A stretch of 41,179 bases of DNA, from the NCBI GenBank assembly GCA_902793245.1, contig CADBCX010000004.1:1-41179 (forward strand), read 5' to 3'. Source of the DNA: an uncultured Eubacteriales bacterium (GTDB lineage: Bacteria > Bacillota > Clostridia > Christensenellales > Aristaeellaceae). This document shows, one piece after another, positions 15,516-24,855 of the stretch. Each line of letters opens with the position of its first letter. The first letter of the stretch is position 1. The notes beneath the pieces are model-generated. The model was not told the origin of the DNA and did no database searches. It saw only the letters and a program-made list of their open reading frames with translations. Both the position numbers and the translations under genes were made by a program.

Positions 15516-15543
15516 CTTCCGGGGCGAAAGGGGTGACGGCGGG

Positions 15544-16086
15544 ATGAACATCGGCGAAAAGCTGCGGAAGCTGCGATTGCAGCGGGAACTGACCCAGGAG
15601 GAAATGGCGGACCGGTGCGAGCTGAGCAAGGGCTTCATTTCCCAGGTGGAACGCGACCTAGCCTCCCCTTCTATCGCCACCCTGACGGATATGCTGGAAT
15701 GCCTGGGCAGCAATTTGAAGGAATTCTTCTCCGAAACCGGCGACGAGAAAACCGTGTTCGCCCAGGGCGACATGTTCGTGAAGGAAGACGAAGAAACCCT
15801 TCGCGGCAGCATCACCTGGCTAGTGCCCAGCGCCCGGAAAAACGAGATGGAACCAATCCTGGTGGAACTGGGCGAAGGCGGGCGAACCGAAGAAGTCCTC
15901 CCCCACGAGGGCGAGGAATTCGGCTACGTGCTCTCCGGCACCGTCACCCTCCACATCGACGGCAAGGCCTACAGGGTCAAGACCGGCGAAAGCTTCTGCC
16001 TCCATCCCAGCGCCGGCCACTTCATCGAAAACACCGGCAAACGCAAGGCCCAGCTGATTTGGGTGTCCACGCCGCCGAAGTTCTAA
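15544..16086 (+). CDS. XRE-cupin transcriptional regulator of polyamine uptake (PuuR-like)
   Basis: This 180-residue regulator has an N-terminal helix-turn-helix (about 3-58, IGEKLRKLRLQRELTQEEMA with recognition helix SKGFISQVERD) and a C-terminal cupin (about 105-178, with LPHEGEEFGYVLSG and LHPSAGH). In PuuR-type proteins the cupin senses a small ligand such as putrescine. It lies upstream of potABCD in the same direction and its own promoter carries two matching palindromes, so autoregulation is likely. The potA leader shows no matching operator, so control of the transporter may depend on read-through. The ribosome site AAAGGGG is weaker than most here. Confidence 0.9.
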   Translation: MNIGEKLRKLRLQRELTQEEMADRCELSKGFISQVERDLASPSIATLTDMLECLGSNLKEFFSETGDEKTVFAQGDMFVKEDEETLRGSITWLVPSARKNEMEPILVELGEGGRTEEVLPHEGEEFGYVLSGTVTLHIDGKAYRVKTGESFCLHPSAGHFIENTGKRKAQLIWVSTPPKF

Positions 16087-16111
16087 AACAGGTAGGAGGT
16101 AGAACTTTTTT
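16078..16111 (+). terminator. Possible weak terminator after the XRE-cupin gene
   Basis: AAGTTCTA (16078-16085, covering the stop codon) pairs with TAGAACTT (16100-16107), followed by T. The stem is AT-rich, so termination would be partial, allowing some read-through into potA. Confidence 0.4.
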
Positions 16112-16163
16112 CATGATAACAATCATCCTGCCCCAGAGTTGCTTTAGAGTACGGCTTGTGTGT

Positions 16164-16302
16164 GTCATCCTGAGCATCGCGGAACGAAGTGAAGCGATAA
16201 GCGAAGGATCTCAAACGTAACGTTTTCTTCTAAGCAAATCATTGCCCTGGAAGGAGATCCTTCGCTTACCACTCCGCTTCGCTTCGTGGTGCTCAGGATG
16301 AC
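16164..16302. repeat. GTCATCC...GGATGAC inverted repeat, copy 1
   Basis: The left end has GTCATCCTGAGC with a GCGAAGGATCTC motif further in; the right end is GAGATCCTTCGC ... GCTCAGGATGAC. These ends define a 139-bp element between the regulator and potA. Elements with such ends are widespread in bacterial genomes. Together with the weak terminator it fills the gap; a poor extended -10 (TGG-TATGCT, 16333-16341) is the only promoter-like signal after it. Confidence 0.85.
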
Positions 16303-16413
16303 AGCGCTGCGTTCGTAATACAAGAGTATTTATGGTATGCTCTGCAAGCAGAAAGACGAATCTGCCTACTACACTCTATAAAATCCTCACTATAAAAAAG
16401 GGGGTTCCCGCAC

Positions 16414-17469
16414 ATGGAAGAACAGCGCCTGATTACCCTGGAGAATATTTTTAAGCAGTACGACGGCACGACAGTGCTGGATCATATCAATCTGTATATC
16501 CGCAAGAAGGAGTTCGTGACGCTGCTGGGGCCCTCCGGCTGTGGGAAAACCACCACCCTGCGCATCATCGGCGGGTTTGAGAGCGCCGACTCCGGCCGCG
16601 TGATTTTCGACGGCCAGGACATTTCCGGCATCCCGCCCTACAAGCGCCGGGTGAACACCGTGTTCCAGAAGTACGCGCTGTTCCCCCACCTGAACGTGCG
16701 GGACAACATCGCCTTTGGCCTGAAGCTGAAAAAGATGCCCAAGGACGAAATCAACCGCAAGGTGGATTACATGCTCGACCTGGTGAACCTGAAGGGCTAC
16801 GGCAAGCGCGGCGTGGACTCCCTCTCCGGCGGGCAGCAGCAGCGCATCGCCATTGCCCGGGCCCTGGTGAACGAGCCCGAAGTGCTGCTCCTGGACGAGC
16901 CCCTGGGCGCGCTGGACTTGAAGCTGCGCAAGGAAATGCAGCTGGAGCTGAAAGCCATGCAGCAGCGTCTGGGTATCACCTTCCTGTATGTCACCCACGA
17001 CCAGGAAGAAGCCCTCACCATGAGCGATACCATCGTGGTCATGCACGGGGGCAAGATCCTGCAGATCGGCACGCCCAAGTCCATTTACGACGAACCCAAG
17101 AACGCCTTCGTTGCGAACTTCATCGGGGAGAGCAATATCTTCCCCGGTACCATGATCAAGGATGAGCTGGTGCACTTCTGCGGCGCGGACTTCCCCTGCG
17201 TGGACTCCGGCTTTGGCGAGGACAAGCCCGTGGACGTGGTGGTACGGCCCGAGGACGTGCTGCTGGTGGGCGAGGATGTGGGCCAGGTGACGGGCGTCAT
17301 TAAGTCCGTGCTGTTCAAGGGCGTGCATTACGAAATGATCATCGACGCGGGCCACTCCACCTGGAAGGTGCATTCCACCACCATGCAGCCGGAAGGCAGC
17401 CGGGTGGGCCTGGCCGTGGTGCCGTTCAACATCCACATCATGCACCGGATGGAGGAGGAAGCCAAATGA
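16414..17469 (+). CDS. potA: Spermidine/putrescine ABC importer, ATPase PotA
   Basis: This 351-residue ATPase drives polyamine import with PotBCD. It has Walker [10 protein letters not shown] (39-47), Q-loop near FQKYALFPH (84-92), signature LSGGQQQR (137-144), Walker B LLLDEP (D161, E162) and H-loop VTHDQEEA. The C-terminal 110 residues form the TOBE-type regulatory domain usual for PotA. RBS AAGGGGG precedes the ATG. Its stop overlaps potB by four bases. Related ATPases serve iron or thiamine importers, but the downstream permease pair and binding protein support polyamines. Confidence 0.95.
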   Translation: MEEQRLITLENIFKQYDGTTVLDHINLYIRKKEFVTLLGPSGCGKTTTLRIIGGFESADSGRVIFDGQDISGIPPYKRRVNTVFQKYALFPHLNVRDNIAFGLKLKKMPKDEINRKVDYMLDLVNLKGYGKRGVDSLSGGQQQRIAIARALVNEPEVLLLDEPLGALDLKLRKEMQLELKAMQQRLGITFLYVTHDQEEALTMSDTIVVMHGGKILQIGTPKSIYDEPKNAFVANFIGESNIFPGTMIKDELVHFCGADFPCVDSGFGEDKPVDVVVRPEDVLLVGEDVGQVTGVIKSVLFKGVHYEMIIDAGHSTWKVHSTTMQPEGSRVGLAVVPFNIHIMHRMEEEAK

Positions 17470-18485
17470 CCAACTTCAAAGTGCCCGTCTGGGGCTACTG
17501 GATGATGGGCATCGGCTTCGCGGCCTTCGTTGCGCTGCTGATCGCCTACATCCATAAAAACCGGGGCTTCCGCCGCCCGGTGTTCGCCGCGCCCTATGTG
17601 CTGTGGCTGATCGTGTTCACGGTGATTCCCTGCTTCCTGGTGGCTTATTTCTCCTTCACCGACCCCCAGGGCAACTTCACTCTGGACAACTTCAAAAACT
17701 TCTGGGACAGCAACTACAACGCCCGCAAGGCCATCGCCCCAGAAGACCTGAAAATGTACCAGGACATGGGGTTGTCGCTGGAAGACCTGGGCCTGGCCCG
17801 GGACTCCATCAACATCGACACCCTGGTGTTTTCCCTGTGGATGGCCTTCCTCTGCACGGCGATTTGCCTCTTGCTGGGCTATCCCGCCGCCCACATCATG
17901 GCGGACCGGGAATTCAAGCTGGGCCCAACCCTGGTCATCCTGTTCGTGGTGCCCATGTGGATGAACTTCCTGCTGCGCACCATCGCGCTGATGAGCCTGC
18001 TGGAGGACGGCGGCCTGCTCAACACCTTCTTTGAGTGGATCGGGTTGGGAAAGCAGAAATTGCTCAACAACATCCCCGCCGTGCAGGTGGGCATGATCTA
18101 CAACTTCCTGCCCTTCATGGTGTTCCCCATTTACAACGTGCTGAACAAGATGGACTACAAGCTCAGCGAAGCCGCCATGGACCTGGGCTGCAACAAGTGG
18201 CAGGTGTTCTACAAGGTGACCCTGCCCCTGTCCGTGCCCGGCGTGGTAAGCGGCATCACGATGGTGTTCATGCCCGCCGTGACCACCTTCTACATTTCCC
18301 GCCTGCTGGGCGGCGGCAAGGTGCAGCTGTTCGGCGACCTGATCGAAGCCAAGTTCCTCTCCACCAGCCTGAACGAATGGAACGTGGGCAGCGCGCTTTC
18401 GCTGGTGATGATGGTGCTCATCCTGCTCTCCCTGGGGCTGCTCAACAAGGTGGACCCCGATAACGAAGGAGGCGGCATGGTATGA
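17466..18485 (+). CDS. potB: Spermidine/putrescine ABC permease PotB
   Basis: This 339-residue membrane protein has about seven hydrophobic segments: one extra N-terminal helix (about 8-27), then the family core. The coupling loop [15 protein letters not shown] near 218-232 contacts PotA. It is longer than E. coli PotB (about 285) because of the extra N-terminal helix and a charged periplasmic-side loop at about 75-115 ([15 protein letters not shown] region). It is coupled on both sides by ATGA overlaps. Confidence 0.94.
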   Translation: MTNFKVPVWGYWMMGIGFAAFVALLIAYIHKNRGFRRPVFAAPYVLWLIVFTVIPCFLVAYFSFTDPQGNFTLDNFKNFWDSNYNARKAIAPEDLKMYQDMGLSLEDLGLARDSINIDTLVFSLWMAFLCTAICLLLGYPAAHIMADREFKLGPTLVILFVVPMWMNFLLRTIALMSLLEDGGLLNTFFEWIGLGKQKLLNNIPAVQVGMIYNFLPFMVFPIYNVLNKMDYKLSEAAMDLGCNKWQVFYKVTLPLSVPGVVSGITMVFMPAVTTFYISRLLGGGKVQLFGDLIEAKFLSTSLNEWNVGSALSLVMMVLILLSLGLLNKVDPDNEGGGMV

Positions 18486-19246
18486 AGCTCATCAAGCGGT
18501 TTTATCTGGGCCTGGTGCTGGCCTTCCTGTATATCCCCATCGTGGTGCTGATCGTGCAATCCTTCAACGCGGGCAAGAGCCGCGCCAAGTGGGAGGGCTT
18601 CTCCTTCCGCTGGTACGAGGAGCTCTTCAAAGACCCCAACATCATGAACTCCCTGGTCATCACCCTGGCGATTGCCGTGCTGGCCTCCCTGTTCGCCACC
18701 ATCATCGGCACCTTGGCCGCCATCGGCATCCACGCCATGAAGCGCCGGCCCCAGCATCTGATGCTGACCCTGAACAACATTCCCATGACCATGCCGGACA
18801 TCGTGACCGGTATCTCCCTGATGCTGCTGTTCATCTTCACCCAGGTGGAGCGCGGGTTCGTGACCATGCTGCTGGCCCACATCACCTTCGACGTGCCGTA
18901 TGTGATCCTGTCCGTCATGCCGAAGCTGAAACAAATGAACAAGAACACCTACGAGGCGGCGCTGGATTTAGGCGCGACCCCCATGTACGCGCTGTTCCAC
19001 GTGATCCTGCCCCAGGTGATGCCCGGCGTCATCACCGGCGCGATGCTGGCCTTCACCCTGTCCCTGGATGACTTCACCATTTCCTATTTCACCACCTCGC
19101 CCCTGGTGCAGAACCTGTCCACCCTCATTTACTCCCAGGCGAGAAAGGGCATCAAGCCCACCATGAACGCCCTGTCCGCCCTTATGTTCGTGGCCCTGCT
19201 GGTGCTGCTGCTGGTGGTCAATAAGCGCACGGCGGAGGAGGAGTGA
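18482..19246 (+). CDS. potC: Spermidine/putrescine ABC permease PotC
   Basis: This 254-residue permease is the partner of PotB. It has six hydrophobic segments, the first at residues 8-28, and the coupling loop EAALDLGATPMYALFHV near 159-175. Length and composition are normal for PotC. The start overlaps potB by four bases. A 366-bp gap packed with two repeat elements separates it from potD, which is longer than usual for this operon. Confidence 0.94.
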   Translation: MKLIKRFYLGLVLAFLYIPIVVLIVQSFNAGKSRAKWEGFSFRWYEELFKDPNIMNSLVITLAIAVLASLFATIIGTLAAIGIHAMKRRPQHLMLTLNNIPMTMPDIVTGISLMLLFIFTQVERGFVTMLLAHITFDVPYVILSVMPKLKQMNKNTYEAALDLGATPMYALFHVILPQVMPGVITGAMLAFTLSLDDFTISYFTTSPLVQNLSTLIYSQARKGIKPTMNALSALMFVALLVLLLVVNKRTAEEE

Positions 19247-19256
19247 CGGAGTTTTT

Positions 19257-19326
19257 CTGGGGGAAACCATTCTTTGCAGGCCAAAGAATGGTTTCCCCCA
19301 GACTCCCTTCCAAGAAAGCCATAAAA
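19257..19326. repeat. 21-bp-stem hairpin element, copy 3
   Basis: The arms 19257-19276 and 19281-19301 match copy 1 in sequence, with one loop-side change (G to C) that opens the last pair. The tail CTCCCTTCCAAGAAAGCC is shared. It begins ten bases after the potC stop, inside the pot operon, where it might protect the upstream mRNA. Confidence 0.9.
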
Positions 19327-19388
19327 GCAGTATTCTTCTTTGCAACTGTCCCATCAAGCAGTAAGTACTACTACCCGAACGTAAGAAT

Positions 19389-19496
19389 GTCATCCTGAGC
19401 GCATCCGGACGCGAAGGATCTCTTTGCTGGACATTATGTTACTTGATTTAGCTCGTCGCTATGAGATCCTTCGCGTTCGGATGCGCTCAGGATGAC
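19389..19496. repeat. GTCATCC...GGATGAC inverted repeat, copy 2
   Basis: The ends GTCATCCTGAGCGCATCCG and its near reverse complement, with GCGAAGGATCTC/GAGATCCTTCGC inside, enclose a core of about 36 bp. At 108 bp it is the most compact copy. It lies between potC and potD. Confidence 0.9.
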
Positions 19497-19561
19497 AGTG
19501 GGAATTAATGACTTTGAATTTTCATTCGTAAAGCGATGTATATTTCAGTACATTTATTGGC

Positions 19562-19585
19562 ATAAATTCCCTTTCAGGAATTTAT
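19562..19585. promoter_or_regulatory. Inverted repeat in the potD leader
   Basis: ATAAATTCC (19562-19570) and GGAATTTAT (19577-19585) are perfect reverse complements around CTTTCA, starting about 50 bases before the potD ATG. It could be an operator or an mRNA hairpin giving potD separate control. No convincing promoter was found, although a TTGAAT lies at about 19513. Confidence 0.5.
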
Positions 19586-19612
19586 ATAAACACAATCACG
19601 GAGGTATGAACA

Positions 19613-20656
19613 ATGAAAAAAATCATTGCTTTGGTCGCCGCCCTGGCGCTGTGCCTGTCCATGCTGCCCATGAACGGCTTCGCCGCCCAGGAAGTGGTGA
19701 ACGTGTACAACTGGTACGACTACATGGACGAAACCGTTTTTGAAATCTTCGAGCAGGAAACGGGCATTCACGTGAACAAAATGTACTTCACCACCAACGA
19801 GGACATGATGGTGCAGGTGCGCGTCAGCCCCGGCGCCTATGACCTGGTGTTCCCCTCCGACTACTGCGTGGAGCGCATGATCGCGGAAGACATGCTGGCG
19901 GAAATCAACATGGACAATATCCCCAACATCTCCAATATCGACCCCAACCAGCTGAACGCTGACTACGACCCTGAAAACAAATACTCCGTTCCCTTCATGT
20001 GGGGCACCGTGGGCATCCTGTACAACACCACCATGGTGGATGATCCCGTGGACTCCTGGGGCATCCTGTGGAACGACAAGTACGCCGACAGCATTTTCAT
20101 GCTGGACTCCATCCGCGACACCCTGGGCGTCACCCTCAAATACCTGGGCTATTCCATGAACACCCGCGACATCACCGAGCTGAAAGCCGCCGCCGACAAG
20201 CTGATCGAGCAGAAGCCCATCGTGAAAGCCTATTACGTGGACGAGACCAAGGACAAGATGGTGGCGGGCGAAGCCGCCCTGGCCGTGGTGTATTCCGGCG
20301 ACGCCCTGTACGCCATGGAACTGAATGAAGACCTGGACTACGCTGTGCCGAACGAGGGCAGCAACGTGTGGATTGACCCCATGGTGATCCCCGCCACCGC
20401 CAAGAACAAGGAAAACGCGGAAAAGCTGATCAATTTCCTCTGCCGCCCCGACATCGCCCAGATGAACTGCGAATACATCTGGTACTCCTCCCCCAACGCC
20501 GCGGCCATCGAACTCATGGGCGAGGACTACACCGAGAACCCCACCATCAACCCGCCCCAGGAAGTGATCGACCGCTGCGAATTCTTCCACGACATCCCCG
20601 ACAACTTCCTCACCATCTACAATTCCTTCTGGAGCCAGGTGAAGAATGCGCGTTAA
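19613..20656 (+). CDS. potD: Spermidine/putrescine-binding protein PotD
   Basis: This 347-residue extracellular receptor delivers polyamine to PotBC. A signal peptide (cut near FAA-QE, residue 25) lacks a convincing lipobox, unusual for a Gram-positive binding protein, which would need some tether. The mature part starts VVNVYNWYDYMDE, typical of PotD/PotF, with the family's aromatic and acidic positions along the binding cleft (for example PFMWGTVGILYN and VVYSGDALY). RBS GGAGG precedes the ATG. The last 11 bases overlap the next gene. Confidence 0.94.
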   Translation: MKKIIALVAALALCLSMLPMNGFAAQEVVNVYNWYDYMDETVFEIFEQETGIHVNKMYFTTNEDMMVQVRVSPGAYDLVFPSDYCVERMIAEDMLAEINMDNIPNISNIDPNQLNADYDPENKYSVPFMWGTVGILYNTTMVDDPVDSWGILWNDKYADSIFMLDSIRDTLGVTLKYLGYSMNTRDITELKAAADKLIEQKPIVKAYYVDETKDKMVAGEAALAVVYSGDALYAMELNEDLDYAVPNEGSNVWIDPMVIPATAKNKENAEKLINFLCRPDIAQMNCEYIWYSSPNAAAIELMGEDYTENPTINPPQEVIDRCEFFHDIPDNFLTIYNSFWSQVKNAR

Positions 20657-22199
20657 TCTTTTCAAACGGCTGACAGCAGCAGGGCTTTGCGCCCTGCTGC
20701 TTTGCGGCTTATTTACGCCCGGTTTTTCCGAGGAATACCGGGATCTGAAATACGGCATGAAGGGCGAGGACGTGCAGCGCTTCAAGAAGGCCATGTTCTG
20801 GCTGGGCTATTTCAGCACCGAGGATTTGGACGGCTCCTACACCAAAACCACCGCCGAGCGGGTGAAGAAGCTGCAAAAGAACAACGGCCTGAAACAGACG
20901 GGCATCGCCGACGCGGCCTTGCAGGAATTGGTGTTTTCCGGGAACGCGATAGGAACGGACACCGCCCCCTCCCCCTCTCCCGTGCCGCCGCCCACGCCTG
21001 TGCCTACCGCCACCCCCGCGCCCACGCCTTTCCCCTACGATACCTCCGGCTATGAAACCCTGAAAGAGGGCATGAGCGGCGAGGCGGTGGAAAAGCTGAA
21101 AAAGGCCATGTACTGGCTGGGGTATTTCAATTCCGAAAACCTGAGCGACGAGTACAACGAAGTGACGGTCAACCGGGTGAAGCAATTGCAGAAAGCCAAC
21201 GGCTTTGAGGAAACCGGCGAGGCTGACCCCATGCTGCAAGCCCTGGTCTACTCCGGCAACGCCGTAAAAACCAAGAACGCCCCCAAGCCCTCCTCCGTGC
21301 CGCCCACGCCCAAGCCGCCGCTGGACATCAACAGCTTGATGCCGCCCCTGAACGAGGACGGCTTTCTTTCCGACGATGCCGGCACGGATGAATACGTGTA
21401 TACAGATGAGGATGAGGGTGTGTGGATTTACGTCACTTCCTCTCTCTCCATCGTGATCCGCCGGTACTACGACAAGAAGGCCGTGCTCACCTGGTACGAG
21501 GCCGACGTGCACGCCAGCCCGGCGTCCCCGCTGCTGTCTTATCTGAACGGCACCAAGAACCCCGGCACCATGATGATCCAGCCCGTCAAGTTCGTGGAGA
21601 AGTACGGCCTGGTGCTGGCCTTCAACGACGACCATTTCGGCTTCCGCATCAACGAAAAGGACAAGGGCATCCCGCCGGGGGTCATCATCCGCAACGGTCA
21701 AATCATCTACGACAAAACCTGGAGCCGGGAGTCCTTTCCCAATCTGGATGTGCTGGCCGTGTTCTCCGACGGCAGCATGAAAACCTTCCCCAACTCCGCC
21801 CACACCGCCCAGGAATACCTGGACATGGGCGCGGTGACCACCTACGCCTTCGGGCCGATTTTGCTGCAAAACGGGGAACTGAGCGAATACATGCTGCGGG
21901 ATGAATACTATTCCTACCGGGAACCCCGCTTAGCCATGGGCATGATCGAACCCTGGCACTATTACGTCCTCTGCGTGGAGGGCCGCATGGGCGACAGCGG
22001 ACGCTCCAAAGGCGTGTTCCTCAACTGGCTGGCGGACAACATGAAGGAGCACGGGGTGCAGGAGGCCATCAACCTGGACGGCGGCGGAACCGCCTGCCTC
22101 ATGTTCATGGGCAAGAAAATCAACAAATCCGCCAACAGCACAAGAAGCGTTGGCAGCATGAGCGGGTTTGGCATTTCCGAACAGCTCATGGTGCCGTAA
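20646..22199 (+). CDS. Secreted peptidoglycan-binding phosphodiester glycosidase (NAGPA domain)
   Basis: This 517-residue exported protein has a signal peptide (about 1-28), two peptidoglycan-binding type 1 domains (about 32-100 and 138-205, each with the pattern GxxGxxVxxxKxAMxWLGYF), proline/threonine-rich linkers, and a C-terminal phosphodiester glycosidase domain (about 260-515). That domain ends with the family hallmark NLDGGGTACLMF and a later SVGSMSGFGI. Relatives of human NAGPA hydrolyse GlcNAc-1-phosphodiesters; bacterial ones are thought to act on wall-polymer linkages. The ATG lies inside the end of potD, so expression is tied to polyamine uptake. A terminator follows directly. Confidence 0.88.
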   Translation: MRVNLFKRLTAAGLCALLLCGLFTPGFSEEYRDLKYGMKGEDVQRFKKAMFWLGYFSTEDLDGSYTKTTAERVKKLQKNNGLKQTGIADAALQELVFSGNAIGTDTAPSPSPVPPPTPVPTATPAPTPFPYDTSGYETLKEGMSGEAVEKLKKAMYWLGYFNSENLSDEYNEVTVNRVKQLQKANGFEETGEADPMLQALVYSGNAVKTKNAPKPSSVPPTPKPPLDINSLMPPLNEDGFLSDDAGTDEYVYTDEDEGVWIYVTSSLSIVIRRYYDKKAVLTWYEADVHASPASPLLSYLNGTKNPGTMMIQPVKFVEKYGLVLAFNDDHFGFRINEKDKGIPPGVIIRNGQIIYDKTWSRESFPNLDVLAVFSDGSMKTFPNSAHTAQEYLDMGAVTTYAFGPILLQNGELSEYMLRDEYYSYREPRLAMGMIEPWHYYVLCVEGRMGDSGRSKGVFLNWLADNMKEHGVQEAINLDGGGTACLMFMGKKINKSANSTRSVGSMSGFGISEQLMVP

Positions 22200-22201
22200 A
22201 C

Positions 22202-22243
22202 AAAAAGCCTTTGCAGGGGCCATCTACCCCGCAAAGGCTTTTC
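22202..22243. terminator. Bidirectional terminator
   Basis: AAAAAGCCTTTGC pairs with GCAAAGGCTTTT, with an inner GGGG/CCCC stem. T-rich DNA follows on the plus strand and A-rich DNA lies on the other side. It serves both the pot unit and the convergent aldose epimerase gene. Confidence 0.9.
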
Positions 22244-22252
22244 TCTTATTTT

Positions 22253-23299
22253 TTATTTCACGCCGAAAGCATAGATGGTGGTGGTCTGGTACGTATCCCC
22301 GGCTTTCAGGGTGATGGTGGGGAAGTTCTCGTGGTTGGGGCTGTCGGGATAGTGCTGGGTTTCCAGGGCCACGCCCGCGTAAGCGCCGTAGACCTTGCCG
22401 CCATGGCCGGTGGTGTTCAGGCCCTGGCCGGAATACACCTGCATGCCGGGCTCGGTGGTGAGCACGCGCATTTCCCGTCCGCTTTCCGGATCGTACAGGA
22501 CGCCCGCTTCCTGCATGCCTTCGCCACTGAGTACATAGTTCACATCGTAGCCGTCCACGGCGTCAATCAGCTTGCATTCCTTGCGCCGGGCCACGCCGTC
22601 GCCGATCTTCCGGGGCTGGCGCAAATCCAGGGGCGTGCCCTCCACAGCCAGGAATTCGCCGGTGGGAATCAGGCCGCTGTCCACGTCGGTGATGCAGGCG
22701 GCGTTGACCTGGAGGGTATGCTCCAGCATGGTGTCCTGATCAGACAGGTTCCAGTAGGAATGGTTGGTCAGGTTCACGATGGTGTCCTGGTCGCTCTGGG
22801 CCAGGTAGCGGATGGACAATTTGCAGTTGTCGTCCCAGGCGAAGGTGACCTGCACATGCAGCTTGCCGGGGAAGCCTTCTTCCATGTCGTGGGCCACATA
22901 GGTGAAAATCACCGCGTCCTCGCCGTCGGCTTCCAGGACTTCGCCCTTCCACCATTTCTTGTCGAAGCCTTCCCGTCCGCCGTGGAGGGTGTTGGGCCCG
23001 TCGTTCTTGAACAGGGTGTATTCCTTCCCGTTCAGGGTGAATTTCGCGCCGCCGATGCGGTTGCCCACGCGTCCAATGGTCGCGCCCAGGAAGGAGGGCT
23101 TCTGGTCGTATTCTTCCAGGGTGTCATAGCCCAGGCACACTTCGCCTAAATTCCCGTTCCTGTCCGGCACCTTCACGGACACGATATGCGCCCCGAAATC
23201 CAGCACGGACACGGACGCGCCGATTTTATTGGTCATGGTGTACAGGGTCATCTGACGGCCGATCTGGTCGACGCCGAAGGGCTTTTTCGCAATGCTCAT
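22253..23299 (-). CDS. galM: Aldose 1-epimerase (galactose mutarotase)
   Basis: This 348-residue enzyme interconverts alpha and beta anomers of galactose or glucose. Family motifs are present: GRVGNRIGGAKF (about 74-85), NTLHGG (about 102-107, substrate-binding His), NLTNHSYWNL (about 176-185, catalytic His) and a C-terminal acidic residue in ALETQHYPDSPNH, which carries the catalytic glutamate. The start at 23299 follows AGGAGA; an in-frame ATG 48 bases earlier lacks a ribosome site. It is a lone gene with its own promoter, not part of a gal operon. Confidence 0.94.
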   Translation of the reverse strand: MSIAKKPFGVDQIGRQMTLYTMTNKIGASVSVLDFGAHIVSVKVPDRNGNLGEVCLGYDTLEEYDQKPSFLGATIGRVGNRIGGAKFTLNGKEYTLFKNDGPNTLHGGREGFDKKWWKGEVLEADGEDAVIFTYVAHDMEEGFPGKLHVQVTFAWDDNCKLSIRYLAQSDQDTIVNLTNHSYWNLSDQDTMLEHTLQVNAACITDVDSGLIPTGEFLAVEGTPLDLRQPRKIGDGVARRKECKLIDAVDGYDVNYVLSGEGMQEAGVLYDPESGREMRVLTTEPGMQVYSGQGLNTTGHGGKVYGAYAGVALETQHYPDSPNHENFPTITLKAGDTYQTTTIYAFGVK

Positions 23300-23335
23300 G
23301 ATGCTTCTTCTCCTTTGCGCGGATTCGTTGATTTC

Positions 23336-23341
23336 ATTATA
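23336..23341 (-). promoter_or_regulatory. -10 box of the galM promoter
   Basis: A perfect TATAAT on the minus strand lies about 36 bases before the galM start. The -35 at 17-base spacing (TTTTCA) is weak. Confidence 0.6.
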
Positions 23342-23381
23342 CCTCAATTGCCGGGGAATGAAAAGAAGGGAATGAATTTTT

Positions 23382-24854
23382 TTATGGGGCCGACGCGATG
23401 AGCTGATCGACCCGCTCCTTCTGCACGTAGAACAGCGCCACGCCGTCCACGGCCATGGCGTCGTGGAGGGCGTCGAAGGAATAAAAATCCACCGTCCGGG
23501 TCAGGTGGCTGTTTTTGAGCGTGATCGTAGCGCGGCTTTCCCCGGAAAGCGCAAAGCCCTCCGGCAGCGTCCCGTCCCCGGACAGGGCGGCCAGCTGCCT
23601 GTACCATGCCGCAAAAGCTTCCGCGTCCATGTCCTCCGTCTCCCCCGCCCGGCGCACCGCCATATCGTACAGCGTCTGGCCGTATTCGTCGGTGGCAATC
23701 TGGTTGTTTTCCGTCACGCTCTCCACCATCCGCACCTCATAGGCTTTGGACATGCCGGAAGCGGCGAGGCGCACCTCGTCCAGGTTGTTGACTTGAAAAT
23801 TGACGGGATTCAGCAGCACCAGATCCCGGGGGTTCAGCGTTTTCCAGAAGCCCAGCAGGAAGTTGCTGGCCTTGTATACCTTCCCTTCCCACAGGAGGTA
23901 AACGCCGCTTTTTCCCGTTTCCGCGCCCAGGCGCAGCGTATATTCCCGCGCCGCAACCGGGAAGGACACCTGCCGCCCGTCCTCCGTCCCGCCGGAAATG
24001 ACAGTGGCGGCCTGGGTCAGCCGGACCGTCACTTCCGGGGCGTCCAGGCCGTATGCCGCCAGATCCAGCGCTTCCGGGCCGCCCAGATAGGTTTCAAAGC
24101 CCATGCTTTCTATCCGGTTCAGCAGCGCGTCCATGCGCTGCACGGAAAGCGGATAGGCAAACGGCGCTTCCATCTGCCAGCCGCTGGGCGTGTACGCTGC
24201 GCTCCAAACCACGCTGCCCGTCACGTCGATCCTGTCCAGCAGGGAAGCGTCGATCTTCGGCTGCTCAAAATCCCGCAGGTATTCCATCTCATGGAAGAAA
24301 ACCTCGCAGTCCGCTTCCAGTATCGTATACAGCTTTGGGTCGCCCGTGAGCATGCAGTAGCGCTGCGGCGTTTCCTCATTGGCGGTCAAATCGCCCAGCA
24401 GCAGCTCCGCCTTTTCCCCGTCCTGATAGGTGATCTCCACCCGCGCCCGGGGCGGTTCCAGGCCAAAGGCCGCCGCGGTCAGCCCCTGTTCAGCGTTCAG
24501 CTCCGGCAGCACAACCGCCTCGGCAGGCACTTTGCCCAGGGACAGGACGATTTCCTCCATGACGGATTCCCGAAGGGGCGCATCTTCCTGCCCCTCCAGC
24601 ACAAAACCGCCGTCTTTCCGCAGAAGCGGGTACGCCGCGCTGTCCTTCGGCGCGACCAGGACGGAAGCGATCTCCTCGCTCGGGCGCGCCAGCAGCATTG
24701 TTTTTTCCTCCGCCGGCATGATCTGCGGGGGACGCGAAAGAGAACGCACCAAAATCACCGCCGCCCCTGTGGCCAGGCAGGCGCACAGGAGCAGCAGAAA
24801 GACCGTTTGATGGCGCATCGGGCGGCGGGCTTTTTTTCTTGGCGCTTTTTCCAT
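23382..24854 (-). CDS. DUF4340 protein of a Gld-type ABC system
   Basis: This 490-residue protein has an N-terminal basic stretch, one membrane helix (about 16-36), and a long extracytoplasmic part. Repeated segments contain phrases such as YPLLRKDGGFVLEG and the family pattern in which short beta domains bind along a line, as in DUF4340. It begins one base after the stop of the GldG-like gene, so it is the last gene of a four-gene unit. Such proteins accompany GldFG-type ABC transporters in many phyla, but their exact role is not known. No catalytic motif was seen. Confidence 0.85.
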   Translation of the reverse strand: MEKAPRKKARRPMRHQTVFLLLLCACLATGAAVILVRSLSRPPQIMPAEEKTMLLARPSEEIASVLVAPKDSAAYPLLRKDGGFVLEGQEDAPLRESVMEEIVLSLGKVPAEAVVLPELNAEQGLTAAAFGLEPPRARVEITYQDGEKAELLLGDLTANEETPQRYCMLTGDPKLYTILEADCEVFFHEMEYLRDFEQPKIDASLLDRIDVTGSVVWSAAYTPSGWQMEAPFAYPLSVQRMDALLNRIESMGFETYLGGPEALDLAAYGLDAPEVTVRLTQAATVISGGTEDGRQVSFPVAAREYTLRLGAETGKSGVYLLWEGKVYKASNFLLGFWKTLNPRDLVLLNPVNFQVNNLDEVRLAASGMSKAYEVRMVESVTENNQIATDEYGQTLYDMAVRRAGETEDMDAEAFAAWYRQLAALSGDGTLPEGFALSGESRATITLKNSHLTRTVDFYSFDALHDAMAVDGVALFYVQKERVDQLIASAP

Positions 24855-24855
24855 G

